Assembly: GCA_024763535.1 (NCBI GenBank)
Contig: JANTFH010000009.1
Span: 1 to 61,655 of the forward strand
Reading direction: 5' to 3'
Origin: Thermodesulfobacteriota bacterium
GTDB taxonomy: Bacteria; Desulfobacterota; Anaeroferrophillalia; Anaeroferrophillales; Tharpellaceae
Length of the DNA: 61,655 nucleotides
Notes under the pieces: generated by a model
Told to the model about the DNA's origin: nothing
The model's database searches: none
The model's input: only the letters and a program-made list of their open reading frames with translations
Made by a program: the position numbers and the translations under genes
Shown here: piece after piece, positions 35,075 through 44,105 of the stretch
How the letters are laid out: the number at the start of each line of letters is the position of its first letter
Numbering within the stretch: the stretch's first letter is position 1

Positions 35075-36958
35075 ATGCTGAAATCAGCCATTAAACAGAG
35101 AAATCTCACTCCGAGATCAAAAACACCCTACTCAGCGCTCTTGCTGAGTATAATTTTGGTATTTCTCGCATGGGCAGTCCCTTACGGAGCGCGGGCTGAC
35201 ACCGACCTGCAGGAAGCCTGGCAGGAGATCGTCAAGTTACAGCCGCCAACCTACGAAACTCTCAAACAGGCCGGCGACCGTTTCATCAAAACCAGACAGC
35301 AGAGCGGCAGTGAAAATGCCAGCATCTACTCGCTGGCCCTCCTGCAGATGGCTGAAAATAAACATCTGTCACCTGAGATCAAAGAGTTACTGACAACCAC
35401 GGCAATCAAAATCTCACCCGACTACACCTTTCCCGAAACCGCTTTCAGCAAACTCATGTTTGCACAGCACCATTACCTGAAATCATTAACAAGTTTTTTC
35501 AGAGCTCTGAAAAAGTTTAAGAGCAACCCGCTGGAAAGCCTTTATGCTTCAACTTTCTTCTGGCTCTCTCTGGCTTTTGTACCCCTGGCCCTCCTGTTTT
35601 TTATCTCCCTTATTCTAAGCCTTAAATATTACCGTGCTTTTTGTGAAATGGGAGATTTAAAGTTAGGCAGTCAAGGTTCACTGGTGGCTCTGTTTACCTC
35701 AATAGCGGTGGCCTTCTTGATCATCATTCTGCCCGCACCTCTACTCGGGCTGCTGATCTTATCGGCAACTCTGGCCCTGCTCGCGACCCGGCGTGATGTG
35801 ATCACACTTCTGCTTCTGGTTGCTTCCCTGATTATCGTTCCTCTGGCCTACGAAAAAGGTATGGCCTCACTGCTGGCATTAGACTCGTCTTTTTTCAAAG
35901 CGGTACGCTCATCCAGCTCCGGCATCGATAACGGCGACAGTGAAGCCGCCCTAAATCGTCCGGCCGCCAATCAGAGCCAGCTGGTTCTCCAGCTCTTTTC
36001 TCAGGCGGAAGCGGCCCGCCATCGCCGGGAATTTTCCAAGGCAACTATTTTCCTGAAAAAAATTATCGCCGACAATATTGAAATCGGGGCCGTCTACAAC
36101 AATCTTGCCAACCTCTATATCCTCCAGGGTGACTATAAAAAAAGCGAAGACCTCTTTAAGAAGGCAGCCGAGCTTGAAAAAGATTCAGGGATCCCTTACT
36201 ACAACCTCAGCGTGACCTATATTCAGGAAAATTTCGACCTGCAAAAAAGCTCTCAGGCTCTGGCCAAGGCTTTCAAACGGGATCCCGGCTTAAGCAAAAT
36301 TCAATCCGGCTCCACCAACAGTGAGTCGGAATTGCGTACCGGAACAAAACTCTTCTTCATGAGTCTCCCCGAAAATTTTTATCGCCGCTACGCCGATTCG
36401 CAGCCGGGTAAAAAGATATATCTGCCGGAATTCTTCCGCCAGGCCCTCTTTCCCGGAGCCAATAAAATCATCTATTTCATCCTGGTCATAACCTCACTGG
36501 GCGGCATCATCTATCTCCTCCGCCTGACTCCCGCCAACCGCAGGATATGTTCCGACTGCGGCCGTATGTTTCATCCCGTCCAGGATCTCAGAAAGAGACG
36601 CTGTCCGGTCTGCTCTATGAATAATATTGCCCAGTCCGGATCACGCCTGCAGGCGTTGGGCGGGATGACGAACGACAAAGCCCGCCCTCTACATATTTTG
36701 CGCCTGCTGGCCGGGGTCGTAATTCCCGGGTTCTACCCCTTGATCACCGGCTGTACCCTGATTGGAATCAGCCTGATGCTTCCGGCAATTCTCTGGCTTT
36801 ACAATATGATTATCTGCCAAACGGCAATCGTCGCCCCATTCCCGGCATCAAGTACATGGTTAAACGGGATTCTGCCGCTTTTCATCTGGTCGATCAATTT
36901 TGTCGTTCTGATACTGCTACCTCACTGGCAATATAAGTTTTCAGGAGGTAAGTCATGA
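35075..36958 (+). CDS. Multi-pass membrane protein with TPR and zinc ribbon
   Basis: 627-aa protein of the MglA cluster, function unknown. A signal or anchor helix (about 21-39) is followed by an exported-looking helical stretch, then membrane helices near 161-184 and 203-258, TPR-like repeats around 305-405 (SKATIFLKKI, YNNLANLYILQGDYKKS), a helix at 464-482, a zinc ribbon with Cys492-x2-Cys495 and Cys510-x2-Cys513, and more helices at 543-580 and 600-617. ATG 35075 has no Shine-Dalgarno, which makes the start less certain. Its stop overlaps the next gene by ATGA. It looks like the membrane partner of the GTPase or of the DUF4388 protein. Confidence 0.8.
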   Translation: MLKSAIKQRNLTPRSKTPYSALLLSIILVFLAWAVPYGARADTDLQEAWQEIVKLQPPTYETLKQAGDRFIKTRQQSGSENASIYSLALLQMAENKHLSPEIKELLTTTAIKISPDYTFPETAFSKLMFAQHHYLKSLTSFFRALKKFKSNPLESLYASTFFWLSLAFVPLALLFFISLILSLKYYRAFCEMGDLKLGSQGSLVALFTSIAVAFLIIILPAPLLGLLILSATLALLATRRDVITLLLLVASLIIVPLAYEKGMASLLALDSSFFKAVRSSSSGIDNGDSEAALNRPAANQSQLVLQLFSQAEAARHRREFSKATIFLKKIIADNIEIGAVYNNLANLYILQGDYKKSEDLFKKAAELEKDSGIPYYNLSVTYIQENFDLQKSSQALAKAFKRDPGLSKIQSGSTNSESELRTGTKLFFMSLPENFYRRYADSQPGKKIYLPEFFRQALFPGANKIIYFILVITSLGGIIYLLRLTPANRRICSDCGRMFHPVQDLRKRRCPVCSMNNIAQSGSRLQALGGMTNDKARPLHILRLLAGVVIPGFYPLITGCTLIGISLMLPAILWLYNMIICQTAIVAPFPASSTWLNGILPLFIWSINFVVLILLPHWQYKFSGGKS

Positions 36959-37983
36959 ATAGTGGCCAGACAACAAAAGGCCTGAATGCCAACCTGGAGA
37001 ATTTTGAACTGACGGATGTCATGCAGCTGATAACCCAGCAGATGAAATCCGGTTTCTTAACGGTCAAAAGCGATGACGGTATCTGCTCCTGGTCTTTTAA
37101 TGAAGGCTCTCTGGTCGATTTTGATTGTGAATTCCCCAACCAGGTACTTGATCTGGAAAAGATCTTGCAACAGAGCAATATCCTTGGAGACCAACAACTG
37201 ATTTTACTGCACGAGAACCATAATCTGGTCTCAGATCATGAGCTCGAAAAACTTATGGTCAGTAAAAATATCAGTACCCGGGAAGAGCTTGAGAAGATAA
37301 ATCTACGGCGCCTGATTGAATCGTTTATCATCATTCTGCAGTGGACCAAAGGCCGTTACAAATTTATTCCTTCCGGAAAAGTCAACTATCACCCATACCT
37401 CAACCCCCAAGACGCCAATTTCATTGTCATGGAAGCCCTCAGGCAGATTGATGAAATGACGGATATGAAAAAGCGACTGCGGCCGCTGGATCGGGTTTTT
37501 GAGACTTCCCTGACGCTAAGTGACGATGAAGCCTTGGAGGTCAATGATGTTCTGCTGCAGGAGGGATTAAAGGATCAGTTTGACCATGGTGAGTTTGCAG
37601 TCTACAAGCTCTTTGACGGCAAACGTTCCCTGCAGGAGATTATCGAAACCTCGGTTACCGGACAGTTCCATACCTGCCGCACAATCTCAACTTTTATCAA
37701 CCGTAACATCATCACCTCAAAAACCACGGGAAGTGGATATCAGTTCAGGAGATCACCCACTCCCAGCCGGATCCGCAATCTGAACGGTATGGCTCTACTG
37801 ATTTTAAGTTCGGCTCTGCTCATCTCAACTTTTCTCACGATCAAAGTAGGCAGTGGCCTCGCCAATCGCAATCAGCCGACCCTGTTTTCAGCCATAATCG
37901 ACAATCTCAAAGCCGATCAGGAGAAGATTCAGAAACAGGCCCGCACCCTGCTGCGAAATAATAATCTTAATCAATTAAAATAG
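36955..37983 (+). CDS. DUF4388 (PATAN-domain) protein with C-terminal membrane helix
   Basis: 342-aa protein. Residues about 10-110 form a DUF4388/PATAN domain (LENFELTDVMQLITQQMKSG, FLTVKSDDGICSWSFNEG, split by a turn), as found in Myxococcus and cyanobacterial regulators of surface motility. The middle part is helical, with a second domain about 165-260, and a hydrophobic helix at about 277-297 (MALLILSSALLISTFLTI) anchors it, with a short basic tail. The start overlaps the upstream stop (ATGA), so it is translationally coupled to the TPR/zinc-ribbon protein. The class II aldolase gene begins 18 nt after its stop. Confidence 0.85.
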   Translation: MNSGQTTKGLNANLENFELTDVMQLITQQMKSGFLTVKSDDGICSWSFNEGSLVDFDCEFPNQVLDLEKILQQSNILGDQQLILLHENHNLVSDHELEKLMVSKNISTREELEKINLRRLIESFIIILQWTKGRYKFIPSGKVNYHPYLNPQDANFIVMEALRQIDEMTDMKKRLRPLDRVFETSLTLSDDEALEVNDVLLQEGLKDQFDHGEFAVYKLFDGKRSLQEIIETSVTGQFHTCRTISTFINRNIITSKTTGSGYQFRRSPTPSRIRNLNGMALLILSSALLISTFLTIKVGSGLANRNQPTLFSAIIDNLKADQEKIQKQARTLLRNNNLNQLK

Positions 37984-38001
37984 TTAGATGGAGTTAAAGC
38001 A

Positions 38002-38997
38002 ATGGCAGTAAATTATAGAGATCTGGGATTTGTCAACACCAAGGAGATGTTTAAAAAAGCTTTTGCCGGGGGATATGCCGTTCCCGCTTACAATTTCAAC
38101 AACATGGAACAGCTGCAGGCGATTATCAACGGTTGCGGCCGGTCGAATTCCCCGGTTATTATTCAGGTCTCAAGCGGAGCCCGCAAATATGCGGATCAGA
38201 CCCTGCTCCGCTATCTGGCAGAAGGAGCGGTAGCCATGGCCCGCAAAGCCGGCTACAACAATCCGATCGCCCTGCATTTGGACCACGGAGACTCGCTTGA
38301 ACTCTGTATATCCTGCATCGAGAGCGGTTTTTCCTCAGTCATGATCGACGGCTCCCATCTGAGCTATGATGAAAATGTCGCCCTGACCGCTAAAGTTGTC
38401 GAGTACGCACACAAATTCGATGTCTCCGTCGAGGGAGAACTCGGCGTTCTGGCCGGGATTGAAGATGATGTCGAAGCCGCCAAATCGATCTATACCGACC
38501 CGGATCAGGTCGAAGACTTCGTCCGAAGAACCGGAGTGGACTCGCTGGCCATCTCCATCGGCACTTCGCATGGGGCCTACAAATTCAAACCCGAACAGTG
38601 CACCCGTAACGCAAAAGGAGTTCTCGTCCCGCCGCCGCTCCGCTTCGATATTCTGGATGAAGTTGAAAAAAGAATTCCCGGTTTTGCCATCGTTCTACAC
38701 GGTTCAAGTTCGGTTCTGCCTGAATATGTCGAGATCATCAACCAGAACGGCGGCAAACTTGAAGCAGCCGTCGGCATCCCCGCCGAGCAGCTGCGCCAGG
38801 CAGCAAAATCAGCTGTCTGTAAAATCAATATAGACTCCGACGGCCGTCTGGTTATGACCGCTATTATCCGCAAAACCTTTTGCGAAAAACCGCAGGAATT
38901 TGATCCCCGAAAATATCTGGGTCCGGCCCGGGATGAGTTGACCAGGATGATTATCGATAAAAACAAAAACGTTCTCGGCAGTGCCGATCAGGGCTGA
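38002..38997 (+). CDS. fba: Class II fructose-bisphosphate aldolase (ketose-bisphosphate aldolase)
   Basis: Zinc-dependent aldolase that cleaves or forms fructose 1,6-bisphosphate. The 331-aa protein has AVPAYNFNN, the zinc site HLDHGDS, the GFSSVMIDGSHLSYDEN loop (zinc and substrate residues), VEGELG and the phosphate-binding HGSSSV, plus a late NIDSDGRL segment. A GGAG Shine-Dalgarno lies before ATG 38002, which is 18 nt from the DUF4388 stop, so co-transcription with the MglA cluster is likely though functionally unexplained. A tagatose-bisphosphate aldolase is possible but less likely. With ppdK it supports gluconeogenesis. Confidence 0.93.
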   Translation: MAVNYRDLGFVNTKEMFKKAFAGGYAVPAYNFNNMEQLQAIINGCGRSNSPVIIQVSSGARKYADQTLLRYLAEGAVAMARKAGYNNPIALHLDHGDSLELCISCIESGFSSVMIDGSHLSYDENVALTAKVVEYAHKFDVSVEGELGVLAGIEDDVEAAKSIYTDPDQVEDFVRRTGVDSLAISIGTSHGAYKFKPEQCTRNAKGVLVPPPLRFDILDEVEKRIPGFAIVLHGSSSVLPEYVEIINQNGGKLEAAVGIPAEQLRQAAKSAVCKINIDSDGRLVMTAIIRKTFCEKPQEFDPRKYLGPARDELTRMIIDKNKNVLGSADQG

Positions 38998-39008
38998 ATC
39001 TACGAAAA

Positions 39009-40853
39009 CTAGAACAGGCCGGATAAGGGCCCGTTCCCGGCAGCCATAGCTTCAATTTTTCGCACCCGTTGTCGATCCTCAATCAGCGGCGGTGCATGAT
39101 GTTTCTTGTAACGGGCATCAAGCACCAAAAGTTGATCACAGCCCCAGTGTTTATCATTAATTTCAGCACCGACGCCGTAGATATCTGAGGCCGGATCGGA
39201 ACGGGTGAAGGCCAGCCAGAGAAAATTATCAAGTCTCCGGGCGGCAAAATCGCTGTCATCCACCACCACCAGCAGCGGCAGCCGCTCGTCGGGCCGGTTT
39301 TCCGACAGAACCTTAAGCAGAGCCTCAATCTCAACCTTAACCTGAGCCCGATTTTTTTCCCGGCATGCCGGACCGGTGACAACAAATATACCGGGAACCA
39401 CCGATCGAGGTTCAGTAAAGCCTGAACTCAAACGCCACTCTTCAGGCCATTCCCCGGTAAGATCACGCCGCTTTTTCCCCACCGCCGCAATCACAACCTT
39501 CGAACCCCGATTGAGTCCCGAACCGGAATAGTCCAGGGTGTCAATGGTTGTTCGCGTCTGAAAATGAAGATCGCACCGCCAGTCGACCCTCTCCAGGAGA
39601 TGGCTCAGAAAAGCCGGGATATCGTTGAGATCAAGCTGCGGGTTATCCTCTTTCGCTACGATCATAAGATATTTTGCCAGAGAGAGCTGTCCCTGACCCA
39701 AAATAGCGTTGCTCTGAGTCAGAAGTTCCCGCGGCTCCCGCCGCTCTTCATAGGGGAGATAGCGTTCACTTCCTTGAGCTAAAAGCAGAGGATGAACCCC
39801 GGCGGCATCAACCGCGTGGACACCGAAAACCCCTGGCATAACTGAAGGGATCAGATCGCCGGTCAGTTCGTGAATAAATTTACCAAAAGTAGTATCCTCC
39901 TGGGGCGGCCGGCCGACCGTCGTAAAGGGCCAGATGGCTCCGGGACGATGATAGACTCTTTCCACTCTGACTACCGGGAAATCGTGCTGCAGACTATAGT
40001 AACCTAAGTGGTCGCCAAACGGCCCTTCCGGCAGCAGCTTATCCTCCACAATAGTACCGCAGAGACAAAAATCAGCCTCTGCCGGCAGTGGCAGACAACC
40101 CTCAGGTTGAACCAGAGGGAGACGATGACCGCCTAAAAGTCCGGCAAATGCGAGCTCCGGCATACCGTCGGGAAGCGGCATTACCGCCGCCAGAGCCAGT
40201 GACGGCGGACCACCGACAATAATATTCACCCGCAGCGGCAAACCCACATCCCGGGCCGCGGCATGATGCAGGCCGATCCCGCGATGCAGCTGATAATGCA
40301 GGCCGACTTCCCGGCCGGGCTCATATTTACCTCCGGATATCTGCACTCGATACATTCCCAGGTTGGATGAACGCCAGCCGGGACGTTCGGGATCTTCGGA
40401 GTAGACCTGCGGCAGAGTAATAAAAGCCCCACCGTCATCGGGCCACGATTTAAGCTGCGGCAGACGTTTAATAAGGGTCTGCCGCATGGTTGCCGCACCC
40501 CTAGATACCCGCCTAGGAAAAAGATGAAACATGGCCTGGGGCAGATGCAGCATACGGCCCGGCTGCCGTAAAACTGAAGCGGGATCAGTTTTCAGATCAG
40601 TCAGCAGTTTAATCTTCGGCAAAGCGTCACGGAAGATAAAACGGGTGCGCTCCAGGGTTCCGAAGAGATTACCCAGCATCGGAAAATCACAACCTTTAAC
40701 CCGGGTAAACAGCAGGGCCGGCCCCCGGTTGGCGCAAACCCGGCGCTGGATAAGACCGATATCCAGATTCGGATCAACTTCACAGTCAATCTCACGCAGC
40801 ATCTTATGCCGCTTTAAGTCGGCAACACAATCAGCCAGAGTTCTGTAACCCAT
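39009..40853 (-). CDS. UbiD family decarboxylase
   Basis: Prenylated-FMN dependent decarboxylase of the UbiD family, 614 aa. Visible hallmarks are the N-terminal segment TLADCVADLKRHK, RFIFRDAL, a GIGLHHAAARDVG stretch, the catalytic loop region EGPFGDHLGYYS (Glu residues near the cofactor) and TTVGRPPQED. It probably acts on a quinone precursor: the UbiA-type gene (14091) and the polyprenyl synthase (17208) support menaquinone synthesis by the futalosine route, in which MqnL is a UbiD homologue. Aromatic-acid decarboxylation is the alternative. It is next to a TtcA-like gene (20 nt) and convergent with fba, with only 11 bp between the stops. No ubiX/mqnM is visible. Confidence 0.9.
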   Translation of the reverse strand: MGYRTLADCVADLKRHKMLREIDCEVDPNLDIGLIQRRVCANRGPALLFTRVKGCDFPMLGNLFGTLERTRFIFRDALPKIKLLTDLKTDPASVLRQPGRMLHLPQAMFHLFPRRVSRGAATMRQTLIKRLPQLKSWPDDGGAFITLPQVYSEDPERPGWRSSNLGMYRVQISGGKYEPGREVGLHYQLHRGIGLHHAAARDVGLPLRVNIIVGGPPSLALAAVMPLPDGMPELAFAGLLGGHRLPLVQPEGCLPLPAEADFCLCGTIVEDKLLPEGPFGDHLGYYSLQHDFPVVRVERVYHRPGAIWPFTTVGRPPQEDTTFGKFIHELTGDLIPSVMPGVFGVHAVDAAGVHPLLLAQGSERYLPYEERREPRELLTQSNAILGQGQLSLAKYLMIVAKEDNPQLDLNDIPAFLSHLLERVDWRCDLHFQTRTTIDTLDYSGSGLNRGSKVVIAAVGKKRRDLTGEWPEEWRLSSGFTEPRSVVPGIFVVTGPACREKNRAQVKVEIEALLKVLSENRPDERLPLLVVVDDSDFAARRLDNFLWLAFTRSDPASDIYGVGAEINDKHWGCDQLLVLDARYKKHHAPPLIEDRQRVRKIEAMAAGNGPLSGLF

Positions 40854-40873
40854 AATTGCTTAACCTCTTGTTT

Positions 40874-41620
40874 TTATAAAAGATACTCTTGACGCACATT
40901 TCGCAGCGCGTGAAAAAGGCTTTTTCTGACCTTGGGATTATCTTTTTCCAGATCCTTAAGAAGTTTCTTCATCGCCTCCCGCTTACTGCTTTTTTTTTGA
41001 AAACGACAGACAGGTGAATCAAGCGGCAGAGAGTAATGGCTGCAGTAAGCAATGACATCTTTTTCATCAAGATAAGCCAGCGGCCGGATAATCGTTAAAC
41101 GGCCGGAGAAAAGCTCCTGATAAGGCCGCATGGTACTGAAACTGCTGCCGTAGAAAAGGTTCAAAAGTGCAGTCTCCAGGATATCATCACGATGGTGACC
41201 AAAAGCGATTTTGCCGATATTCTCCCGCTCCGCATAATCAAAAAGAAGTTTACGCTTCCAGCGTGAGCAGTGAAAACAGGGACTCTCAGGCAGGCCGCCA
41301 TGCTCCAGACGCAGGGCGATATCACTCTCCAATACTTCAAGTTTCAGGCCTAAAGCTTCGGTCTGCTCAAAAAGGCGCTCAACCCGCCGCCGATCCTCAT
41401 GTTCGCCTAAGGTAACATGTACCGGTTTAAGCTTATAGCTTATCGGAATCCAGGCCTTCCTGGTCTCTAGGATATGCAGCAGGGCGGAGGAGTCCTTGCC
41501 GCCGGAGAGGGCCACCAGCAGCGTATCACCGTCTGCAGTCATCCGGTAGTCCGCCAGTGCCCGTCCCAGGCTTCTTTTAACCCGGCCAAGAACCCCTTTT
41601 CGCCGTTCACGTGCCATCAT
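40874..41620 (-). CDS. TtcA-like tRNA 2-thiolation protein
   Basis: ATP pyrophosphatase of the TtcA/TilS group that would thiolate a tRNA cytidine or uridine. The P-loop SGGKDS is at residues 39-44, with the family pair CFHCSRWKRKLL (a CxxC) at about 120-130 and the HHRDDILETALLNLFYG segment. The C-terminal Cys segment is SPVCRFQKKS, which differs from the PCNLC pattern of E. coli TtcA, so the cluster ligation is not quite standard. Two adjacent ATGs (41620, 41617) serve as start. It follows the radical SAM gene (68 nt gap) and is immediately upstream of the ubiD-type gene. Confidence 0.85.
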   Translation of the reverse strand: MMARERRKGVLGRVKRSLGRALADYRMTADGDTLLVALSGGKDSSALLHILETRKAWIPISYKLKPVHVTLGEHEDRRRVERLFEQTEALGLKLEVLESDIALRLEHGGLPESPCFHCSRWKRKLLFDYAERENIGKIAFGHHRDDILETALLNLFYGSSFSTMRPYQELFSGRLTIIRPLAYLDEKDVIAYCSHYSLPLDSPVCRFQKKSSKREAMKKLLKDLEKDNPKVRKSLFHALRNVRQEYLL

Positions 41621-41688
41621 AACAAAACCTCAATGACAACCATTAATATCCCATTCCGCGCAATTTATCAGACAAGCCGGCCGCCTTT

Positions 41689-43299
41689 TTAAGCTAAATC
41701 GAGGAGCGACTGATATTTTCCATACTCCCGCTTAAGATAGTCGCAATTTGAGTTATGACTTATAAAATCCCAGGGCAGAGAAGCCTTAAGTTCACGGCAG
41801 CCCAGTTCGGCGTAATTAGCCGTCACCATTTTTTTCAGAAACCGGCCGGCTCCATCTCCAGCCGCGGCCAGAGCGATAATATCCGCAGCCAGTTCAACCC
41901 CGCCGCGACTCAAACGAGCCTGCCAGGCGGCACTTGCCGGACTCTCCATTTCGACATTTACTCCGCCGATCCGGCTGAGCTCTTTAAACAGAAATTTCTG
42001 TTTCTGTTTCAATTCCTTAAGCGCGGCAAAAGGCGCCCACTGCATCGGCGTATGAGGCTTGGGAACAAAGGGATTAAGACTGACATTCAAAGCGATGTTG
42101 AGCTGTTTGACCCGGCGGCTATCGAGCATCACCTGCCTAATCTCCCGGACCAGATCGATAATCGCCAAAAGATCACTGTCCTGCTCGCCCGGCAGCCCCA
42201 TGAGAAAATAGAGCTTCAGCCGGCCGATCCCGGCCGCGGCAACCCGGGCCGCCTGACTCAGGATAACCTCATGAGTAAGATTTTTATTGAGGGCCTTGCG
42301 CAGAGATTCCGACCCCGCCTCCGGAGCGATAGTTATCGATTTAACCCCGCCGGCAAGCATCAACTCCAGCAGCCGGTCATCAATCGCGTCGATCCTGATG
42401 GAGGAGAAACTGAATGACAAGCCTGCGTCCGTCAACCAGCGACAGAGCTCATGCAGATCCGGGTAGTCCCCCAGGGCTGATCCCACCAGACCGACCCGGG
42501 TGAACTTAAATTCATCAATCCCTGATTTTATCGCCTCCTTAAGGACTTTCAGGGAGCGGTTACGAAAAGGCCGGTAGACAAAACCGGCGGCGCAGAAACG
42601 ACAGCCCCGGGGACAGCCCCGGTTAACCTCAACCAGCAGACTCTCACTGAAGATTTCATCCCCGGCTCCGGCCACGAAAGTACGCGGAACAAAATCATCC
42701 AGCCGGGCCCTGGGCAAAGCCATTCCAGCTTCAGGCTGTGAACCGGGAGCAATAAAACCCGGCACTTGCTGCAACTGCTCGAGCAGTTGCTCCCGCGCAA
42801 AGTCCTGACTGGCAAGCAGGGTTTCTATCAAAAGAGGAATCTGCGACTCCCCCTCACCCAGCAGGAAACCGTCAGCCAGAGGGAAAAGAGGCAGAGGATT
42901 GATAAAGGTCGTAATCCCGCCGACCAGAACCAGAGGCTGATCCGCACTCCGCTCTTTGGCCTGAGGCTTAAGACCGGCCCGTTTGAGCAACTTGACCAGA
43001 TTTACATAATCCCGTTCAAACGAAACCGAAAAGATAATTATCCGGGCTTCATTAACCGGGCGCAAACTTTCGTGGGTCAGTAGGGTGCCTGGTTTTAGAG
43101 AGGCACAGCGATCCTCCAGATAAAATCGCTCGGCAACTATTCCGGGGTGCCGGTTCAAGAGATGATAAATGGCCTGAAAACCAAGGTTACTCAAGGCCAG
43201 AGGGTAACGATTAGGGTACCCTAAAGCGATGGGAAAACGACCGCCCCAATCCTTGTGAACGGCCCCTCTTTCCAGACTCAAATCCACCTCTTTACGCAA
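41689..43299 (-). CDS. B12-binding-domain-type radical SAM protein, substrate unknown
   Basis: 536-aa radical SAM enzyme. The N-terminal 190 residues (IALGYPNRYPLALSNLG, VLVGGITTFINP, FLLGEGES) form a Rossmann-like domain of the cobalamin-binding type, though without the DxHxxG signature. The 4Fe-4S motif is CPRGCRFC in EVNRGCPRGCRFCAAG. The rest is a TIM-barrel half with APEAGSESLRKALNK and the segment YFLMGLPGEQ. TTG 43299 is the start, with AGAGG 7 nt before it; engB ends 2 nt upstream. Members of this group are widely annotated without function. The B12 operon in the window makes a corrinoid link attractive but unproven. Confidence 0.85.
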   Translation of the reverse strand: MRKEVDLSLERGAVHKDWGGRFPIALGYPNRYPLALSNLGFQAIYHLLNRHPGIVAERFYLEDRCASLKPGTLLTHESLRPVNEARIIIFSVSFERDYVNLVKLLKRAGLKPQAKERSADQPLVLVGGITTFINPLPLFPLADGFLLGEGESQIPLLIETLLASQDFAREQLLEQLQQVPGFIAPGSQPEAGMALPRARLDDFVPRTFVAGAGDEIFSESLLVEVNRGCPRGCRFCAAGFVYRPFRNRSLKVLKEAIKSGIDEFKFTRVGLVGSALGDYPDLHELCRWLTDAGLSFSFSSIRIDAIDDRLLELMLAGGVKSITIAPEAGSESLRKALNKNLTHEVILSQAARVAAAGIGRLKLYFLMGLPGEQDSDLLAIIDLVREIRQVMLDSRRVKQLNIALNVSLNPFVPKPHTPMQWAPFAALKELKQKQKFLFKELSRIGGVNVEMESPASAAWQARLSRGGVELAADIIALAAAGDGAGRFLKKMVTANYAELGCRELKASLPWDFISHNSNCDYLKREYGKYQSLLDLA

Positions 43300-43301
43300 A
43301 T

Positions 43302-43925
43302 TTATACCTCTTCCATCGGCTCTTCGTCAGCCACAGCCTGCAAAAGAGGTTCAACCTTATGCCATAACTCATCCCGGCCTTTTTTAAGATGAGCTGATAC
43401 GGGAATAAGGTCTCCGGTGAACTCCTCTTTTTCCCGCAGCTGTTTCCTCCAGAGAGCCATCTTTTTGGCCCGGGCCTGCGGTTTTAATTTATCGATCTTG
43501 GTTAATACCGGGAAAAACGGCAGACCGGCTTCACCAAGCCAGGCCAGCAGCTGGACCTCCTCGGCTCCCGGTTCACGCCGCAGATCCATCAATAACAACA
43601 GGGCACATAGATCCGCATGATTCTCCAGATAATCGTGCACCATCGGACCCCATTGACCCTGGGTTTGCCGGTTGACTGCGGCATAGCCGTAACCCGGCAA
43701 ATCAACCAGATAGAAGGTATCGTTAACCAGAAAAAAATTGAGCAGCCGGGTGTGACCCGGTTTGGCACTGGTCCGGGCCAGAGAGCGGCGGCCTAAGAGA
43801 TAGTTGATCAGGGTCGATTTGCCGACATTCGAGCGCCCGGCAATCGCCAGCTGCGGCCGGCCGTCAGCCGGGGCCTGAGAAAATTCCGCCGCACTTTTAA
43901 CAAACTCTACTGTTTTTATATGCAT
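43302..43925 (-). CDS. engB: GTP-binding ribosome-biogenesis protein EngB (YsxC/YihA)
   Basis: Essential GTPase needed for 50S assembly and cell division in many bacteria. The 207-aa protein has the P-loop GRSNVGKST at residues 30-38, the PGHTRLLNFF switch segment, DLPGYGYAAV, and TKIDKLKP as the NKxD-type motif. ATG 43925 begins MHIKTVEFVKSA, typical of the family. It is followed at once by the radical SAM gene and is divergent from the next radical SAM gene, with 180 bp between. Confidence 0.96.
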   Translation of the reverse strand: MHIKTVEFVKSAAEFSQAPADGRPQLAIAGRSNVGKSTLINYLLGRRSLARTSAKPGHTRLLNFFLVNDTFYLVDLPGYGYAAVNRQTQGQWGPMVHDYLENHADLCALLLLMDLRREPGAEEVQLLAWLGEAGLPFFPVLTKIDKLKPQARAKKMALWRKQLREKEEFTGDLIPVSAHLKKGRDELWHKVEPLLQAVADEEPMEEV

Positions 43926-44105
43926 AATTTTTCCAGTTCAACTTAAATTAACCATGATTTATCCCCATCATAAATTATCGATTGCAAAATAGCAACGTCA
44001 ATCCGATATGCAGAGCGGAAGGGAGCCTTTTTCCCGTTGCCAAAACCACCACTTTTATGATAGCTACACAGCCCGTTCAGAAACTCTTTATTAAGGAATT
44101 TTATC

